Assembly: GCA_036397815.1 (NCBI GenBank)
Contig: DASWIE010000083.1
Location: 31,977-95,976 of the forward strand
Direction: 5' to 3'
Length of the DNA: 64,000 nt
Source of the DNA: DASQFY01 sp036397815
Lineage (GTDB): Bacteria; Chloroflexota; Limnocylindria; QHBO01
Translations under genes and position numbers: made by a program
Part shown: positions 43,345-52,012 of the stretch, piece by piece
Layout: each line of letters opens with the position of its first letter
Position numbering within the stretch: the first letter of the stretch is position 1
The notes under the pieces: generated by a model
What the model was told of the DNA's origin: nothing
What the model saw: only the letters and a program-made list of their open reading frames with translations
The model's database searches: none

Positions 43345-44144
43345 CAGCGAGTCACGGTCGCAGTCTCCGCGCCGATCCGCTGAGCCAGGTAGACGGGAAT
43401 CACCGAAAGCAGGATCAGGAAGAGCGCCACGACGTTCACGACGGGCAGCTCGTTGGGGCGCTGGATGGCGCTCAGGATCCAGAGCGGGATCGTCTCCGTC
43501 CCCGGCCCGGCGGTGAAGTTGGTGACGATCACCTCGTCGAACGAGAGCGCGAAGGCGAGCAGGCCGCCGGAGAGGAGCGCCGTCCGCATCATCGGCAGCG
43601 TGATGCGTCGGAAGGTCTGCCAGGTGTCCGCGCCCAGGTCGGCCGAAGCCTCCTCCGCGGAGCGAGGGAGACGCCGGAGCCGGGCCAGCACGTTGTTGTA
43701 GGCGATCACCACGCAGAAGGTGGCATGGCCGATGATGATGGTCGGCAGCCCAAATCTGATCCCGATCGTCTTGAACGTGGCGGCCAGGGCGATGCCGGTC
43801 ACCACCCCGGGAAGCGCGATCGGCAGGATGACGAGGAACGAGATCGTCTCGCGCCCGAAGAACCGGTAGCGCTGCACGGCGAGAGCCAAGGCGGTGCCAA
43901 GCACCAGGGCGATGGCGGTGGCGCCGGCCGCCGCGACGATCGACGTGCCGAGCGCCTCGAGCACGCTCCCGCTGGTCGCGGCCTCCGCGAACCAGCGCAG
44001 CGACAGTCCGGCGGGCGGCCAAACCTGCGATCGGCTGGCGTTGAAGGCGTAGACCGCCAGCACGACGAGCGGCAGGTAGATGAAGGCCAGGGTCACGCCG
44101 GTCATGATCCGCAGGCCGATCCGCACCCAGCCCGATTCCAGCAT
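43344..44144 (-). CDS. spermidine/putrescine-type ABC transporter permease (PotC-like)
   Basis: A 266-residue permease with six TM helices, starting RIMTGVTLAFIYLPLVVLAV. The EAA loop is EEASADLGADTWQTFRRITL followed by PMM. It is the second permease of the importer and follows permease 1 after 9 nt. Substrate class is inferred from the family and gene order; polyamine, opine and iron importers overlap in sequence. Confidence 0.9.
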   Translation of the reverse strand: MLESGWVRIGLRIMTGVTLAFIYLPLVVLAVYAFNASRSQVWPPAGLSLRWFAEAATSGSVLEALGTSIVAAAGATAIALVLGTALALAVQRYRFFGRETISFLVILPIALPGVVTGIALAATFKTIGIRFGLPTIIIGHATFCVVIAYNNVLARLRRLPRSAEEASADLGADTWQTFRRITLPMMRTALLSGGLLAFALSFDEVIVTNFTAGPGTETIPLWILSAIQRPNELPVVNVVALFLILLSVIPVYLAQRIGAETATVTR

Positions 44145-44153
44145 CGCTCAGCC

Positions 44154-45044
44154 CTACAGGGATTCGAACGCGCCAAGGCGGCGCGCGATCAGCAGGTACG
44201 CGACCATCACGATGATCGGCACGAATGAGAAGGCGGCCGCCAGCGGCAGGCTGCCCAGGCTCGAATTGTCGTAGATGACATTTCCGATGAACTTGGTGTG
44301 GGACACCATGGTTGGCGTGATGTAGTCCCCCAGCGTCAGCGAGAAGGTGAAGATCGAGCCCGCCACGACCGCCGGCAGCACCAGCGGCACGATGACACGG
44401 CGGAAGGTGGTGCCCGCCTTCGCCCCGAGGTCGGAGGAGGCCTCGAGCAGTGACCCCGGGATGCGTTCCAGCCCGGCGTAGATCGGCAGGATCATGTACG
44501 GCAGCCACAGGTAGCTGAGCACGACCCATGAGTTCGCCACCTGGTTGAGCCCCGGCCCGCTCAGGCCGAACGGCTCTAGCGCCCAGTCGAGCAGCCCGTT
44601 GCCCTGCAGGATGACGCGCCAGGCGTAGACCTTGACCAGGTACGAGCCCCAGAGGGGCATCAGCACCGCCACCACCAGGAAGCCCCGCGTGCCGCGCGAC
44701 GCGACGCGGGCCATGTAGTAGGCGATCGGGAAGGCCAGCAGGATGTCGGTCAGGGTGACGGCGACCGCCATGCCCAGCGTGCGGAGGGCGATGGTGCGAT
44801 ACACCTCCACCGTGAGCAGCGTCTGGAACGACTCGAGCGTGAAGGTGGGCACGACGCGGCCGCTGAACGAATCGGTCGTCCAGAAGGCGTTGAGCAGCAG
44901 GATCGCGAGCGAGCCGAGATAGGCGATCACCAGCCAGCCAACTGGTCCGGCCAGCAGCGTGCCGAGCTGGAGCCGCGGATGCCGATGCAGCCATGTCGCT
45001 AGCCGCCGGCCAAAGCCGGGCGGGGGTACCGCGTGGGTGGTCAT
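44154..45044 (-). CDS. spermidine/putrescine-type ABC transporter permease (PotB-like)
   Basis: A 296-residue permease. The N-terminal helix is GPVGWLVIAYLGSLAILLLN and the EAA loop is LEASSDLGAKAGTTFRRVIV followed by PLVLP. It starts with ATG in the AACCGATG context. The 83-bp gap from the binding-protein gene contains a strong hairpin. Confidence 0.9.
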   Translation of the reverse strand: MTTHAVPPPGFGRRLATWLHRHPRLQLGTLLAGPVGWLVIAYLGSLAILLLNAFWTTDSFSGRVVPTFTLESFQTLLTVEVYRTIALRTLGMAVAVTLTDILLAFPIAYYMARVASRGTRGFLVVAVLMPLWGSYLVKVYAWRVILQGNGLLDWALEPFGLSGPGLNQVANSWVVLSYLWLPYMILPIYAGLERIPGSLLEASSDLGAKAGTTFRRVIVPLVLPAVVAGSIFTFSLTLGDYITPTMVSHTKFIGNVIYDNSSLGSLPLAAAFSFVPIIVMVAYLLIARRLGAFESL

Positions 45045-45064
45045 CGGTTCGCTCCAGGCGAGAA

Positions 45065-45094
45065 GCTCCCCGGAAGGCGGACCTCCCGGGGAGC
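45065..45094 (-). promoter_or_regulatory. intercistronic hairpin between binding-protein and permease genes
   Basis: GCTCCCCGG (45065-45073) and CCGGGGAGC (45086-45094) form a perfect 9-bp stem with a 12-nt loop. Hairpins after binding-protein genes commonly protect the upstream mRNA and lower expression of the membrane genes. No U-tract, so it is probably not a full terminator. Confidence 0.55.
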
Positions 45095-45127
45095 CATGAT
45101 CAGCCTCGGTGGGTCAGGCGGCCGGGA

Positions 45128-46309
45128 TCAGCTGCCCGTCACCTCGGTCCATGCCTGGACCCATGCGTCCCAGTCCTTGCAGGTCGTCGCCTCGTCATCG
45201 TCGGCGCAGTCCGCCTGCGGGGTGGTCCAGAACTTGATCTTCGAGAAGTAGTCCTCATCGGTCGCGTGGAAGGTCTCGCAGTGGCCCGCGTACGCTCCGT
45301 CGAGGATCGTTTCGGCCGCGTCGCACGCAGCTTGGCTGGTGGGCGCCTCGCCGAAGTAGATGGTCGCCATCGCGCTCGTCTCCGGATCGAGCATCCAGTT
45401 CATCCAGCGGTACATGCAGCCCGGGTGGGCGGCATCCTTGGCGATCATCCAGGTGTCTGACCAGCCGGTCGAGCCTTCCTCCGGCAGGGTGATCCCAACC
45501 GGGGCATCCGGATCATCGGCCGTGATTGTGTTGTACTGGTACTGCCAGGTCGTTCCGGCCAGCATGTCGCCGGAGCCGAACGAGGTGATCTGATCGGTCG
45601 CCAGGCCCCAGTACTCGCCCACGATCTCCTTCTGCTCCTTCAGCAGGTCGACCGCCGCGTTGAACTGCTCCTCGTTGAGCTGGTACGGATTCGTGATCGC
45701 CAGGTCGGGATTCGTGTTCATCAGGCGCATGGCGGCATCGGCGATGTAGATCGCGTAGTTGTAGATGCTGACCTTGCCGACTGCCGGCGAGCTCGCATCC
45801 CACACCGCGTCCCAGGTGGTGGGCGCTTCGGTGAAGGTGTCGGTGTTGTACATCAGGAGGTTGGCGCCGCGGCCGTGCGGGACGCCGTACGGGACGCCGT
45901 CGACCGTGTTGTGGGGTTGACCCTTGAGGGCTTCGAAGACGCCCTCGTAGTTCGGGATCAGTGACAGGTTGACCGGCGCGACCGTGCCAGCCGCGATCAT
46001 GCGCAGCGTGGCGTCGCCAGATGCCGACACGCCGTCGTACTGGCCGGTCGCCATGAGCGACACCATGTTCGCCGAGTCGACCCCGTCCGTGGTCTCGACC
46101 TGGCAGCCGGTCTCTGCCTCGAACGGCGTCACCCAGTCGAATTCGGGAAAGCTGGATCCGTCCTCGGCGTACCCAACCCAGATCACCAGGTTGAGTGCAT
46201 CCTCCGCCTCCGGAAGCTCAGTCAGCGCACCCTCCGGCACGCTGGTGTTGCAGGCCGCAACCATCAGACCGATGGTTGCCACGATCGTCGGGATTCGCAG
46301 TCTCCTCAT
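45128..46309 (-). CDS. polyamine-type ABC transporter substrate-binding lipoprotein (PotD-like)
   Basis: A 393-residue extracytoplasmic solute-binding lipoprotein. The signal peptide ends in the lipobox MVAAC. The mature domain shows the PotD/PotF pattern LNLVIWVGYAEDGSSFPEFD, FEAETGCQVE, PYGVPHGRGANLLMYNTDTF and a conserved acidic/Trp ligand pocket. The usual polyamine-binding Asp/Glu set cannot be fully confirmed. Its ATG overlaps the ATPase stop (ATGA). Confidence 0.9.
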   Translation of the reverse strand: MRRLRIPTIVATIGLMVAACNTSVPEGALTELPEAEDALNLVIWVGYAEDGSSFPEFDWVTPFEAETGCQVETTDGVDSANMVSLMATGQYDGVSASGDATLRMIAAGTVAPVNLSLIPNYEGVFEALKGQPHNTVDGVPYGVPHGRGANLLMYNTDTFTEAPTTWDAVWDASSPAVGKVSIYNYAIYIADAAMRLMNTNPDLAITNPYQLNEEQFNAAVDLLKEQKEIVGEYWGLATDQITSFGSGDMLAGTTWQYQYNTITADDPDAPVGITLPEEGSTGWSDTWMIAKDAAHPGCMYRWMNWMLDPETSAMATIYFGEAPTSQAACDAAETILDGAYAGHCETFHATDEDYFSKIKFWTTPQADCADDDEATTCKDWDAWVQAWTEVTGS

Positions 46310-47430
46310 TGACTCTCCGCTCCCTCTACTGCCCCCGTTGTGGTCTCGGCCCCGGACAGGGCCAGGACGTGATGCCGCTTCCAGGTGAGCCGGACCGACC
46401 GGCCCTCGGCGGCGAGTGCCTCCATCGATGACGTCTGCAGGTTCTGCTGGGTCACGACAAGCTCGCTGCCAGCGTCGAGCGCAACGATGTACCGGGTGTC
46501 CGACCCCAGGTAGACGACCTGGCGCACGCGCCCCAGCGCCGACTGCTCGTCCGGAGCCGGCGGATCGGACTTATCACCCATGCGGATCTTCTCCGGCCGA
46601 ACGGTGTAGACGCCTTCGGCACCGATGATCGCCACCGCGGCCTCGCCGCGCAGCAGGTTGGAGGTCCCGACAAATCCGGCGACGAATGGGGTTGCCGGAT
46701 GCTCGTATACCTCGGCCGGGCTCCCGACCTGCTCGACCAGGCCGCGGTTGAACACGGCCAGGCGGTCGCTCATGGTGAGCGCCTCCTCCTGGTCGTGGGT
46801 GACATAGACAAAGGTGATGCCCACCTGCGCCTGGATCGTCTTCAGCTCGATCTGCATCTCCTCGCGCAGCTTCAGGTCGAGCGCGCCCAGCGGTTCGTCG
46901 AGCAGCAGCACACGAGGGCGATTCACCAGGGCACGAGCCAGGGCCACCCGTTGGCGCTGGCCGCCCGAGAGTTGCGCCGGACGACGCCCCTGGAAATCTT
47001 CGAGCCGGACCATCCGCAGTGCCTCGCGCATCCGCGTGTCGCGCTCACCGCGCGGCACGTTGCGCACCGCCAGCCCGTACGCCACGTTGTCGCCGACCGA
47101 CATGTGCGGGAAGAGGGCGTAGTCCTGGAACACGGTGTTGACGTCGCGGTCGAAGGGCGGCACGCCGGTCACGTCCCGTCCGTGGAGCAGGACTCGACCC
47201 TCTGACGGAGTCTCGAAGCCGGCGATCATGCGCAGCGTCGTCGTCTTGCCGGAGCCGGATGGTCCGAGCATGGAGAAGAACTCGCCGTCGCCGATCTGCA
47301 GATCGATCCCGGCGACCGCAACGACGTCGCCGTAGCGCTTGACGAGGCGCTCGAGATTGACCGCCGCGACATTCGCGGACGCGTTGGATCCCACGACCGC
47401 GGTGGCATGCGTGCCGGGGGGTGAGGGCAT
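46306..47430 (-). CDS. polyamine-type ABC transporter ATPase (PotA-like)
   Basis: A 374-residue ATPase. Walker A is LGPSGSGKTTTLRM, the Q-loop is TVFQDYALFPHMSV, the signature is LSGGQRQRVALARAL, Walker B is VLLLDEPLGALDLK and the H-loop is VTHDQEEAL. A C-terminal TOBE region begins near residue 285. The start is uncertain: the ATG at 47430 (context AACCGATG) gives a 35-residue N-terminal extension before the ATPase domain. First gene of the A-D-B-C-cupin operon. Confidence 0.9.
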   Translation of the reverse strand: MPSPPGTHATAVVGSNASANVAAVNLERLVKRYGDVVAVAGIDLQIGDGEFFSMLGPSGSGKTTTLRMIAGFETPSEGRVLLHGRDVTGVPPFDRDVNTVFQDYALFPHMSVGDNVAYGLAVRNVPRGERDTRMREALRMVRLEDFQGRRPAQLSGGQRQRVALARALVNRPRVLLLDEPLGALDLKLREEMQIELKTIQAQVGITFVYVTHDQEEALTMSDRLAVFNRGLVEQVGSPAEVYEHPATPFVAGFVGTSNLLRGEAAVAIIGAEGVYTVRPEKIRMGDKSDPPAPDEQSALGRVRQVVYLGSDTRYIVALDAGSELVVTQQNLQTSSMEALAAEGRSVRLTWKRHHVLALSGAETTTGAVEGAESQ

Positions 47431-47641
47431 CGGTTCGACGGCCACGCAGGTCCTCGAGGACGCTCGGAGGCGCGCCCGCGCCGGCGTGCCCGGCAGCTCA
47501 GGGGGCGCTCCGAGGATTGGCGCACTGTGCGGTTTGGGCGCCGTCCGTGTCAAGCCGCTTTCCGCAGCCCACAACCGGATGCGCTCAGTGATTCGCAGCG
47601 ATGGCGGAGCCGCGTCGCGGAAACCGCAATGATCGCCTTGG

Positions 47642-47647
47642 TAGAGT
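47642..47647 (+). promoter_or_regulatory. -10 element for the EamA transporter gene
   Basis: TAGAGT, 7 nt before the ATG at 47655; it decides this start over a longer in-frame opening from 47601. Confidence 0.6.
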
Positions 47648-47654
47648 CGCGGTG

Positions 47655-48491
47655 ATGCTCGAGATTGGCGTCGTCTTCGGACTGGGCTCGGCCGTGGCCT
47701 GGGGGGCGGGCGATTTCGTGGGCGGGCTGGCCGCCCGTCGCTCGGGTGCCATCGCGGTCGCAGCCGGCGCGACAGTGGTGGGCTTCGCCCTGCTGCTCCT
47801 CCTGTTGGCCATCGTGCGCCCCGCCCTTCCGCCCGCAGAGGTGGTCCTCCTGGGCGGCTTCGCCGGCGTCGCGGGCGGGCTTGGGCTGGCCGCTCTCTAC
47901 CGCGGCCTTTCCCTTGGCAGCATGGGCCTGGTCGCTGCGCTGTCGGGCGTGGGGTCAGTGCTGCTGCCGCTGATCGTGGGCGTCTGGCTCGCCGGCGACG
48001 TCATCGACCCGCTGCAGTGGGTGGGCGTGGCGGCGGCACTCGCCGCCGGAGCCGCAGCCAGCGGCGCGACCCTGCGCGGCGTGAACGCCGCTGCCCTGCG
48101 CATGGGCCTGGTGGCGGCGATCGGCTTCGGGCTGTGGTACGTCATCCTCGACCGGGCCGCCGAGACGCACGAGCTATGGGCCCTCGTTGCCAGTCGGGGC
48201 TCGTCATCGGTCATCGTGGGCGGGCTGGCGCTGGCGCGCGGTGGGGCGCGGGGGTTGCGATCTTCATGGCGGCTCGTGCTGGCGGCGGGCGCGCTGGACC
48301 TCGGTGGCAACGCCGGCTTCGTCCTGGCCCGCGGCACGCTGCCGGTCGGCATCGCGGCGGCCCTCTCCGGCCTCTACCCGATCGCCACCATGCTGCTGGC
48401 GCGTGGGGTGATCGGTGAGGCGCTCCCACGGCTCGGCGTCGCCGCCGTTGCCTTGGCGGTATGCGGGATCGTCCTGATTTCGCTGGGGTAG
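47655..48491 (+). CDS. EamA/DMT-superfamily transporter
   Basis: A 278-residue membrane protein with ten TM helices arranged as two EamA repeats. The first repeat begins VFGLGSAVAWGAGDFVGGLA. The second begins ALRMGLVAAIGFGLWYVILD and ends ALSGLYPIATMLLARGVIGE. It is of the drug/metabolite exporter class; substrate unknown. Leaderless-type start. Confidence 0.88.
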   Translation: MLEIGVVFGLGSAVAWGAGDFVGGLAARRSGAIAVAAGATVVGFALLLLLLAIVRPALPPAEVVLLGGFAGVAGGLGLAALYRGLSLGSMGLVAALSGVGSVLLPLIVGVWLAGDVIDPLQWVGVAAALAAGAAASGATLRGVNAAALRMGLVAAIGFGLWYVILDRAAETHELWALVASRGSSSVIVGGLALARGGARGLRSSWRLVLAAGALDLGGNAGFVLARGTLPVGIAAALSGLYPIATMLLARGVIGEALPRLGVAAVALAVCGIVLISLG

Positions 48492-48631
48492 CCGACGGTC
48501 AGGACGGCCAGCCGCCCCCCGTCGATGCCTCGAGGATGGTTGGGCCGATCATGCGAGAAGCCTCCCGGGCGCCACCTCCTTGGCGCGACATCTCGCGACG
48601 CGGGGTGGCACCACAGGAGACCGCGATCGAC

Positions 48632-48675
48632 CTTACCGGCCGCTTACCATCGGCTTAGTGGGTGCCGCGTATGAT
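48632..48675 (+). promoter_or_regulatory. triple CTTACC repeat plus -10 before the 2-oxoacid dehydrogenase gene
   Basis: CTTACC (48632), CTTACC (48643) and CTTAGT (48654) are at exact 11-bp intervals. The last ends 10 nt before TATGAT (48670-48675). This is the layout of an OmpR/PhoB-class activator site in place of a -35 box. The ATG at 48721 is about 38 nt downstream of the expected transcription start. Confidence 0.45.
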
Positions 48676-48720
48676 GGCAAGGCCGCCCTTCCGACCACCG
48701 AACGAGCCGCCGCACTGAGC

Positions 48721-50979
48721 ATGACCTTCGACCGCGTCCCCGTCGTTGAGGCTGCCCTCGACTCCTACCTGCAAGGGGCCGGGCCCTCCCCAGCGCGGCT
48801 GGCACCCGACGCGCCGCTCCGCCCCGGCGCGGGACTCCTTGCGCGCAAGGCGGTCGAGCTGTTCGAGGATCAGCTCCTCGCGCGCGCGGTCGATGTCGCG
48901 GCGCGGGAGCTGAAGAAGACGAACCGCAGCTTCCACACCGTCACGGGCGCCGGGCACGAGAACAACGCCGTCGTCGGCGCCCAGCTGCGGATCAACGACC
49001 CCGCATTCCTGCACTATCGGTCGGGCGGCTTCATGATGGCCCGCGCCCGCCAGCTGCCCGGCAGCACGCCCGCCTTCGACGCGTTGCTCGGGATCGTCGC
49101 CAGCAGCCACGATCCCATCGCGCAGGGCCGGCACAAGGTGTGGGGCAGCCGCCCGCTCTGGGTTCCTCCCCAGACCTCGACCATCGCCAGCCACCTGCCG
49201 AAGGCGATGGGGCTGGCCTTCAGCCTGGCGCGCGCCCGTCGACTGGGGGTGGACGGCGAGCTGCCGCACGACGCGATCGTGGCCTGCTCCTTCGGCGACG
49301 CGTCGGTCAACCACGCCACCGCGCTGGCGGCGATCAACACGGCCAGGTATGCGGTTCGCATCGGACTGCCGATGCCGCTGCTGCTGGTCTGCGAGGACAA
49401 CGACACCGGGATCAGCGTGCCCACGCCCGAGGGCTGGATCGCGGGCACCTTCTCTGGCATGGAGCACCTCCGCTACACCCTGGCCGACGGCGAGCTCGAC
49501 GAGGTGTGGGACGCGGTGGACGGTGCGGTGCGCTACGTGCGGGCCTCCAGGAAGCCTGCCTTCCTGCATCTGCGCACCGTCCGGCTCTGGGGCCACGCCG
49601 GCAGCGACGCCGAGCAGACGTATCGGTCCGCTGGCGAGATCGCGGCAGTCGAGGCGCGTGACCCACTGCTGCGCAACGCTCGCCGCCTGGTCGAGACCGG
49701 CGCCGCCACGCCGGCATCCCTGCTCGCCCTGGTGCGCAGTACGCGCGAGCGGGTCCAGGCGGCGGCCGAGGAGGCGACGCGCCGCCCACGCCTGGCCACC
49801 GCCAACGAGGTCACCGCCCCGCTGGCCCCGTATCACCCCGAGCGTGTCGCCGCCAACATCGGGCGGCCGGCACTCGACAAGGCGGCCCGGCGAGAGCTGT
49901 TCGGTGGCGCGCTGCCGGAGAAGGCGAGCAACCCGAACGCGCGGACGCTGGCCGGCTGCCTGAACGCCGCGCTCGCCGACGAGCTCGACCGCCGACCGGA
50001 GCTGATCCTGTTCGGCGAGGACGTGGCCCGCAAGGGAGGCGTCTACAACGTCACCAATGGACTCCAGCGCAAGTTCGGCGCGGGCCGCGTCTTCGACACC
50101 CTGCTGGACGAGACCTCGATCCTGGGCATCGCGCAGGGCGCGGCGCACGTCGGCCTGCTGCCCGTCCCTGAGATCCAGTACCTCGCCTACCTGCACAACG
50201 CGCTCGACCAGCTGCGCGGCGAGGCGGCCTCGCTCCAGTTCTTCAGCTCCGGGCAGTTCCGCAACCCGATGGTGGTGCGCGTCCCCGGGCTCGCCTACCA
50301 GAAGGGCTTCGGCGGGCACTTCCACAACGACAACAGCGTCGGCGCGCTGCGCGACATCCCCGGCTTGCTGCTGGCGGTGCCGGCCCGCGGCGACGACGCA
50401 GCCCGGATGCTGCGGGGCGCGGTCGGCATCGCCGCCGAGGATGGACGTGTGGTCGTCTTCCTGGAGCCGATCGCCCTGTACCACGAGAAGGACCTACACG
50501 TTGAGGGCGATGGCGGCTGGCTGACCGATTACCCGGCGCCCCCGGCCCACCTGCTGCCGGGCGAGGTAGGCGTGTACGAGCCCGATGGCGGCGCGACCCC
50601 GAACGTGCTGCTCGTCAGCTACGCGAACGGTCTGCGGCTCTCGCTGCAGGCCGCCCGGCGGTTGCGTGAGGAGCACGGCGTGGCGGCGCGCGTCCTCGAC
50701 CTGCGGTGGCTCAACCCGCTGCCCACCGCCGCGCTGCGCGAGCACGCGGAAACGGTCGGATCGGTCCTGGTCGTGGACGAGTGCCGGCGCACGGGCGGCG
50801 GCGTGGCGGACGCGATCGTGGCCGACCTGGCGGAGGCCGGTATCGGGCGGCGGCTGGGATCCGTGCGCGCGGTCGACAGCTTCGTGCCACTCGGCACGGC
50901 CGCGGCGGCGGTGCTCGTCGGCCTCGAGGAGATCGTGACCGGAGCGCTCGCCGCGGTCGGCGAACGCGCCTCCGCTTGA
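48721..50979 (+). CDS. fused alpha/beta E1 component of a thiamine-dependent 2-oxoacid dehydrogenase
   Basis: A 752-residue protein joining the E1 alpha and E1 beta chains in one polypeptide. The alpha half (residues ~1-370) has HYRSGGFMMARARQL and the ThDP motif region ACSFGDASVNHATALAAINT. The beta half (from ~410) has LILFGEDVARKGGVYNVTNG, LLDETSILGIAQGAAHVGLL and VVDECRRTGGG. It is of the pyruvate/branched-chain oxoacid type; no E2 or E3 gene is in the window. It is followed directly by a FabD-like acyltransferase gene. Confidence 0.9.
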   Translation: MTFDRVPVVEAALDSYLQGAGPSPARLAPDAPLRPGAGLLARKAVELFEDQLLARAVDVAARELKKTNRSFHTVTGAGHENNAVVGAQLRINDPAFLHYRSGGFMMARARQLPGSTPAFDALLGIVASSHDPIAQGRHKVWGSRPLWVPPQTSTIASHLPKAMGLAFSLARARRLGVDGELPHDAIVACSFGDASVNHATALAAINTARYAVRIGLPMPLLLVCEDNDTGISVPTPEGWIAGTFSGMEHLRYTLADGELDEVWDAVDGAVRYVRASRKPAFLHLRTVRLWGHAGSDAEQTYRSAGEIAAVEARDPLLRNARRLVETGAATPASLLALVRSTRERVQAAAEEATRRPRLATANEVTAPLAPYHPERVAANIGRPALDKAARRELFGGALPEKASNPNARTLAGCLNAALADELDRRPELILFGEDVARKGGVYNVTNGLQRKFGAGRVFDTLLDETSILGIAQGAAHVGLLPVPEIQYLAYLHNALDQLRGEAASLQFFSSGQFRNPMVVRVPGLAYQKGFGGHFHNDNSVGALRDIPGLLLAVPARGDDAARMLRGAVGIAAEDGRVVVFLEPIALYHEKDLHVEGDGGWLTDYPAPPAHLLPGEVGVYEPDGGATPNVLLVSYANGLRLSLQAARRLREEHGVAARVLDLRWLNPLPTAALREHAETVGSVLVVDECRRTGGGVADAIVADLAEAGIGRRLGSVRAVDSFVPLGTAAAAVLVGLEEIVTGALAAVGERASA

Positions 50980-50990
50980 GCGAACCAGCG

Positions 50991-52004
50991 ATGCAACGCG
51001 CCGTTATCGTCTGCCCCGGCCGCGGTGCGTACACCGCTGCGTCCCTCGGATCGCTGATCCCGGAGCACCCACTCGTCGACCGGGCGGAGGAGCTGCGGGC
51101 CGGCTACCCGCTGGAGCCGCTTCTCGAGCTGGACCAGGCCGCCGCGTTCGACCCCGCACGTCACCTGCGGCCCGCGAACGCCGGGCCGCTCATCCTGGTG
51201 GCAAGCCTGCTCGACGTGGAGCGGGCCATGGGCGACCACGCGGTGACCGCGGTGGTCGGCAACTCGCTCGGCTGGTATACCGCCCTGGCGGTGGCTGGCG
51301 CCCTGCCGTTCGACGATGCGTTCCGGCTGGTCCAGGAGATGGCGCTCCTCCAGGAGGAGCCGCTGCCGGACGGCGGGCCCGGTGGCCAGCTGATCTACCC
51401 GTTGACCGATGCTGCCTGGCACCCCGATCCCGACCTGCGCGCCGCCGTCACGGCCGCGCTCACGAACGGCAGGAAAGGGAGCGGCCACGTCCATGAGAGC
51501 GTGGACCTGGGCGGCTACGCGGTGCTGGCCGGCGACGAGGCCGGGATCGCACACTTGCAGCGCAGCCTGCCTACTGCCAAGGTCGGCGAGCGGGTCTACC
51601 CGCTGCGCCTGGCCCTCCACGGCCCGTACCACACACCGCTCGTCGCGCATGTGGCCGCTGCGGCGCGTGAGCGCCTGGCTGATCTCGACTGGCGCATGCC
51701 GAGCCTGACCCTCATCGATGGCAGAGGCGCGCGTTGGAGCCCGTGGTCGACCGATCCCGACGCGCTGCGCGACTACACCCTGGGCGAGCAGGTGACGACT
51801 CCCTACCGCTTCGCCGCCAGCATCCGCGTCGCGCTGCGCGAGCATGCGCCGGACGTACTGGTGCTCCCCGGGCCCGGCAACTCGCTCGGCGGCGTCTGCG
51901 GGCAGCTGATCGTGGCGGAGGGCTACCGCGGGATCGACTCCCGGGAGGCGTTCGAGGCAGCCCAGCGCTCCGACGCTCCCGTCGTCCTCTCCATGCGTCG
52001 CTGA
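50991..52004 (+). CDS. FabD-like acyl-CoA:ACP acyltransferase homologue
   Basis: A 337-residue protein with the malonyl-CoA:ACP transacylase fold. VVGNSLGWYTALAVAGALPF contains the nucleophile Ser92 in a GNSLG context, where the usual motif is GHSLG. LHGPYHTPLVAHV supplies the catalytic His and GPGNSLGG lies near the end. The Arg that binds the malonyl carboxylate is not evident. With the E1 fusion gene just upstream (12 nt), it might transfer acyl groups other than malonyl. The start ATG 50991 is chosen; TTG 50976 overlaps the previous stop. Confidence 0.8.
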   Translation: MQRAVIVCPGRGAYTAASLGSLIPEHPLVDRAEELRAGYPLEPLLELDQAAAFDPARHLRPANAGPLILVASLLDVERAMGDHAVTAVVGNSLGWYTALAVAGALPFDDAFRLVQEMALLQEEPLPDGGPGGQLIYPLTDAAWHPDPDLRAAVTAALTNGRKGSGHVHESVDLGGYAVLAGDEAGIAHLQRSLPTAKVGERVYPLRLALHGPYHTPLVAHVAAAARERLADLDWRMPSLTLIDGRGARWSPWSTDPDALRDYTLGEQVTTPYRFAASIRVALREHAPDVLVLPGPGNSLGGVCGQLIVAEGYRGIDSREAFEAAQRSDAPVVLSMRR

Positions 52005-52012
52005 CTCGACCG

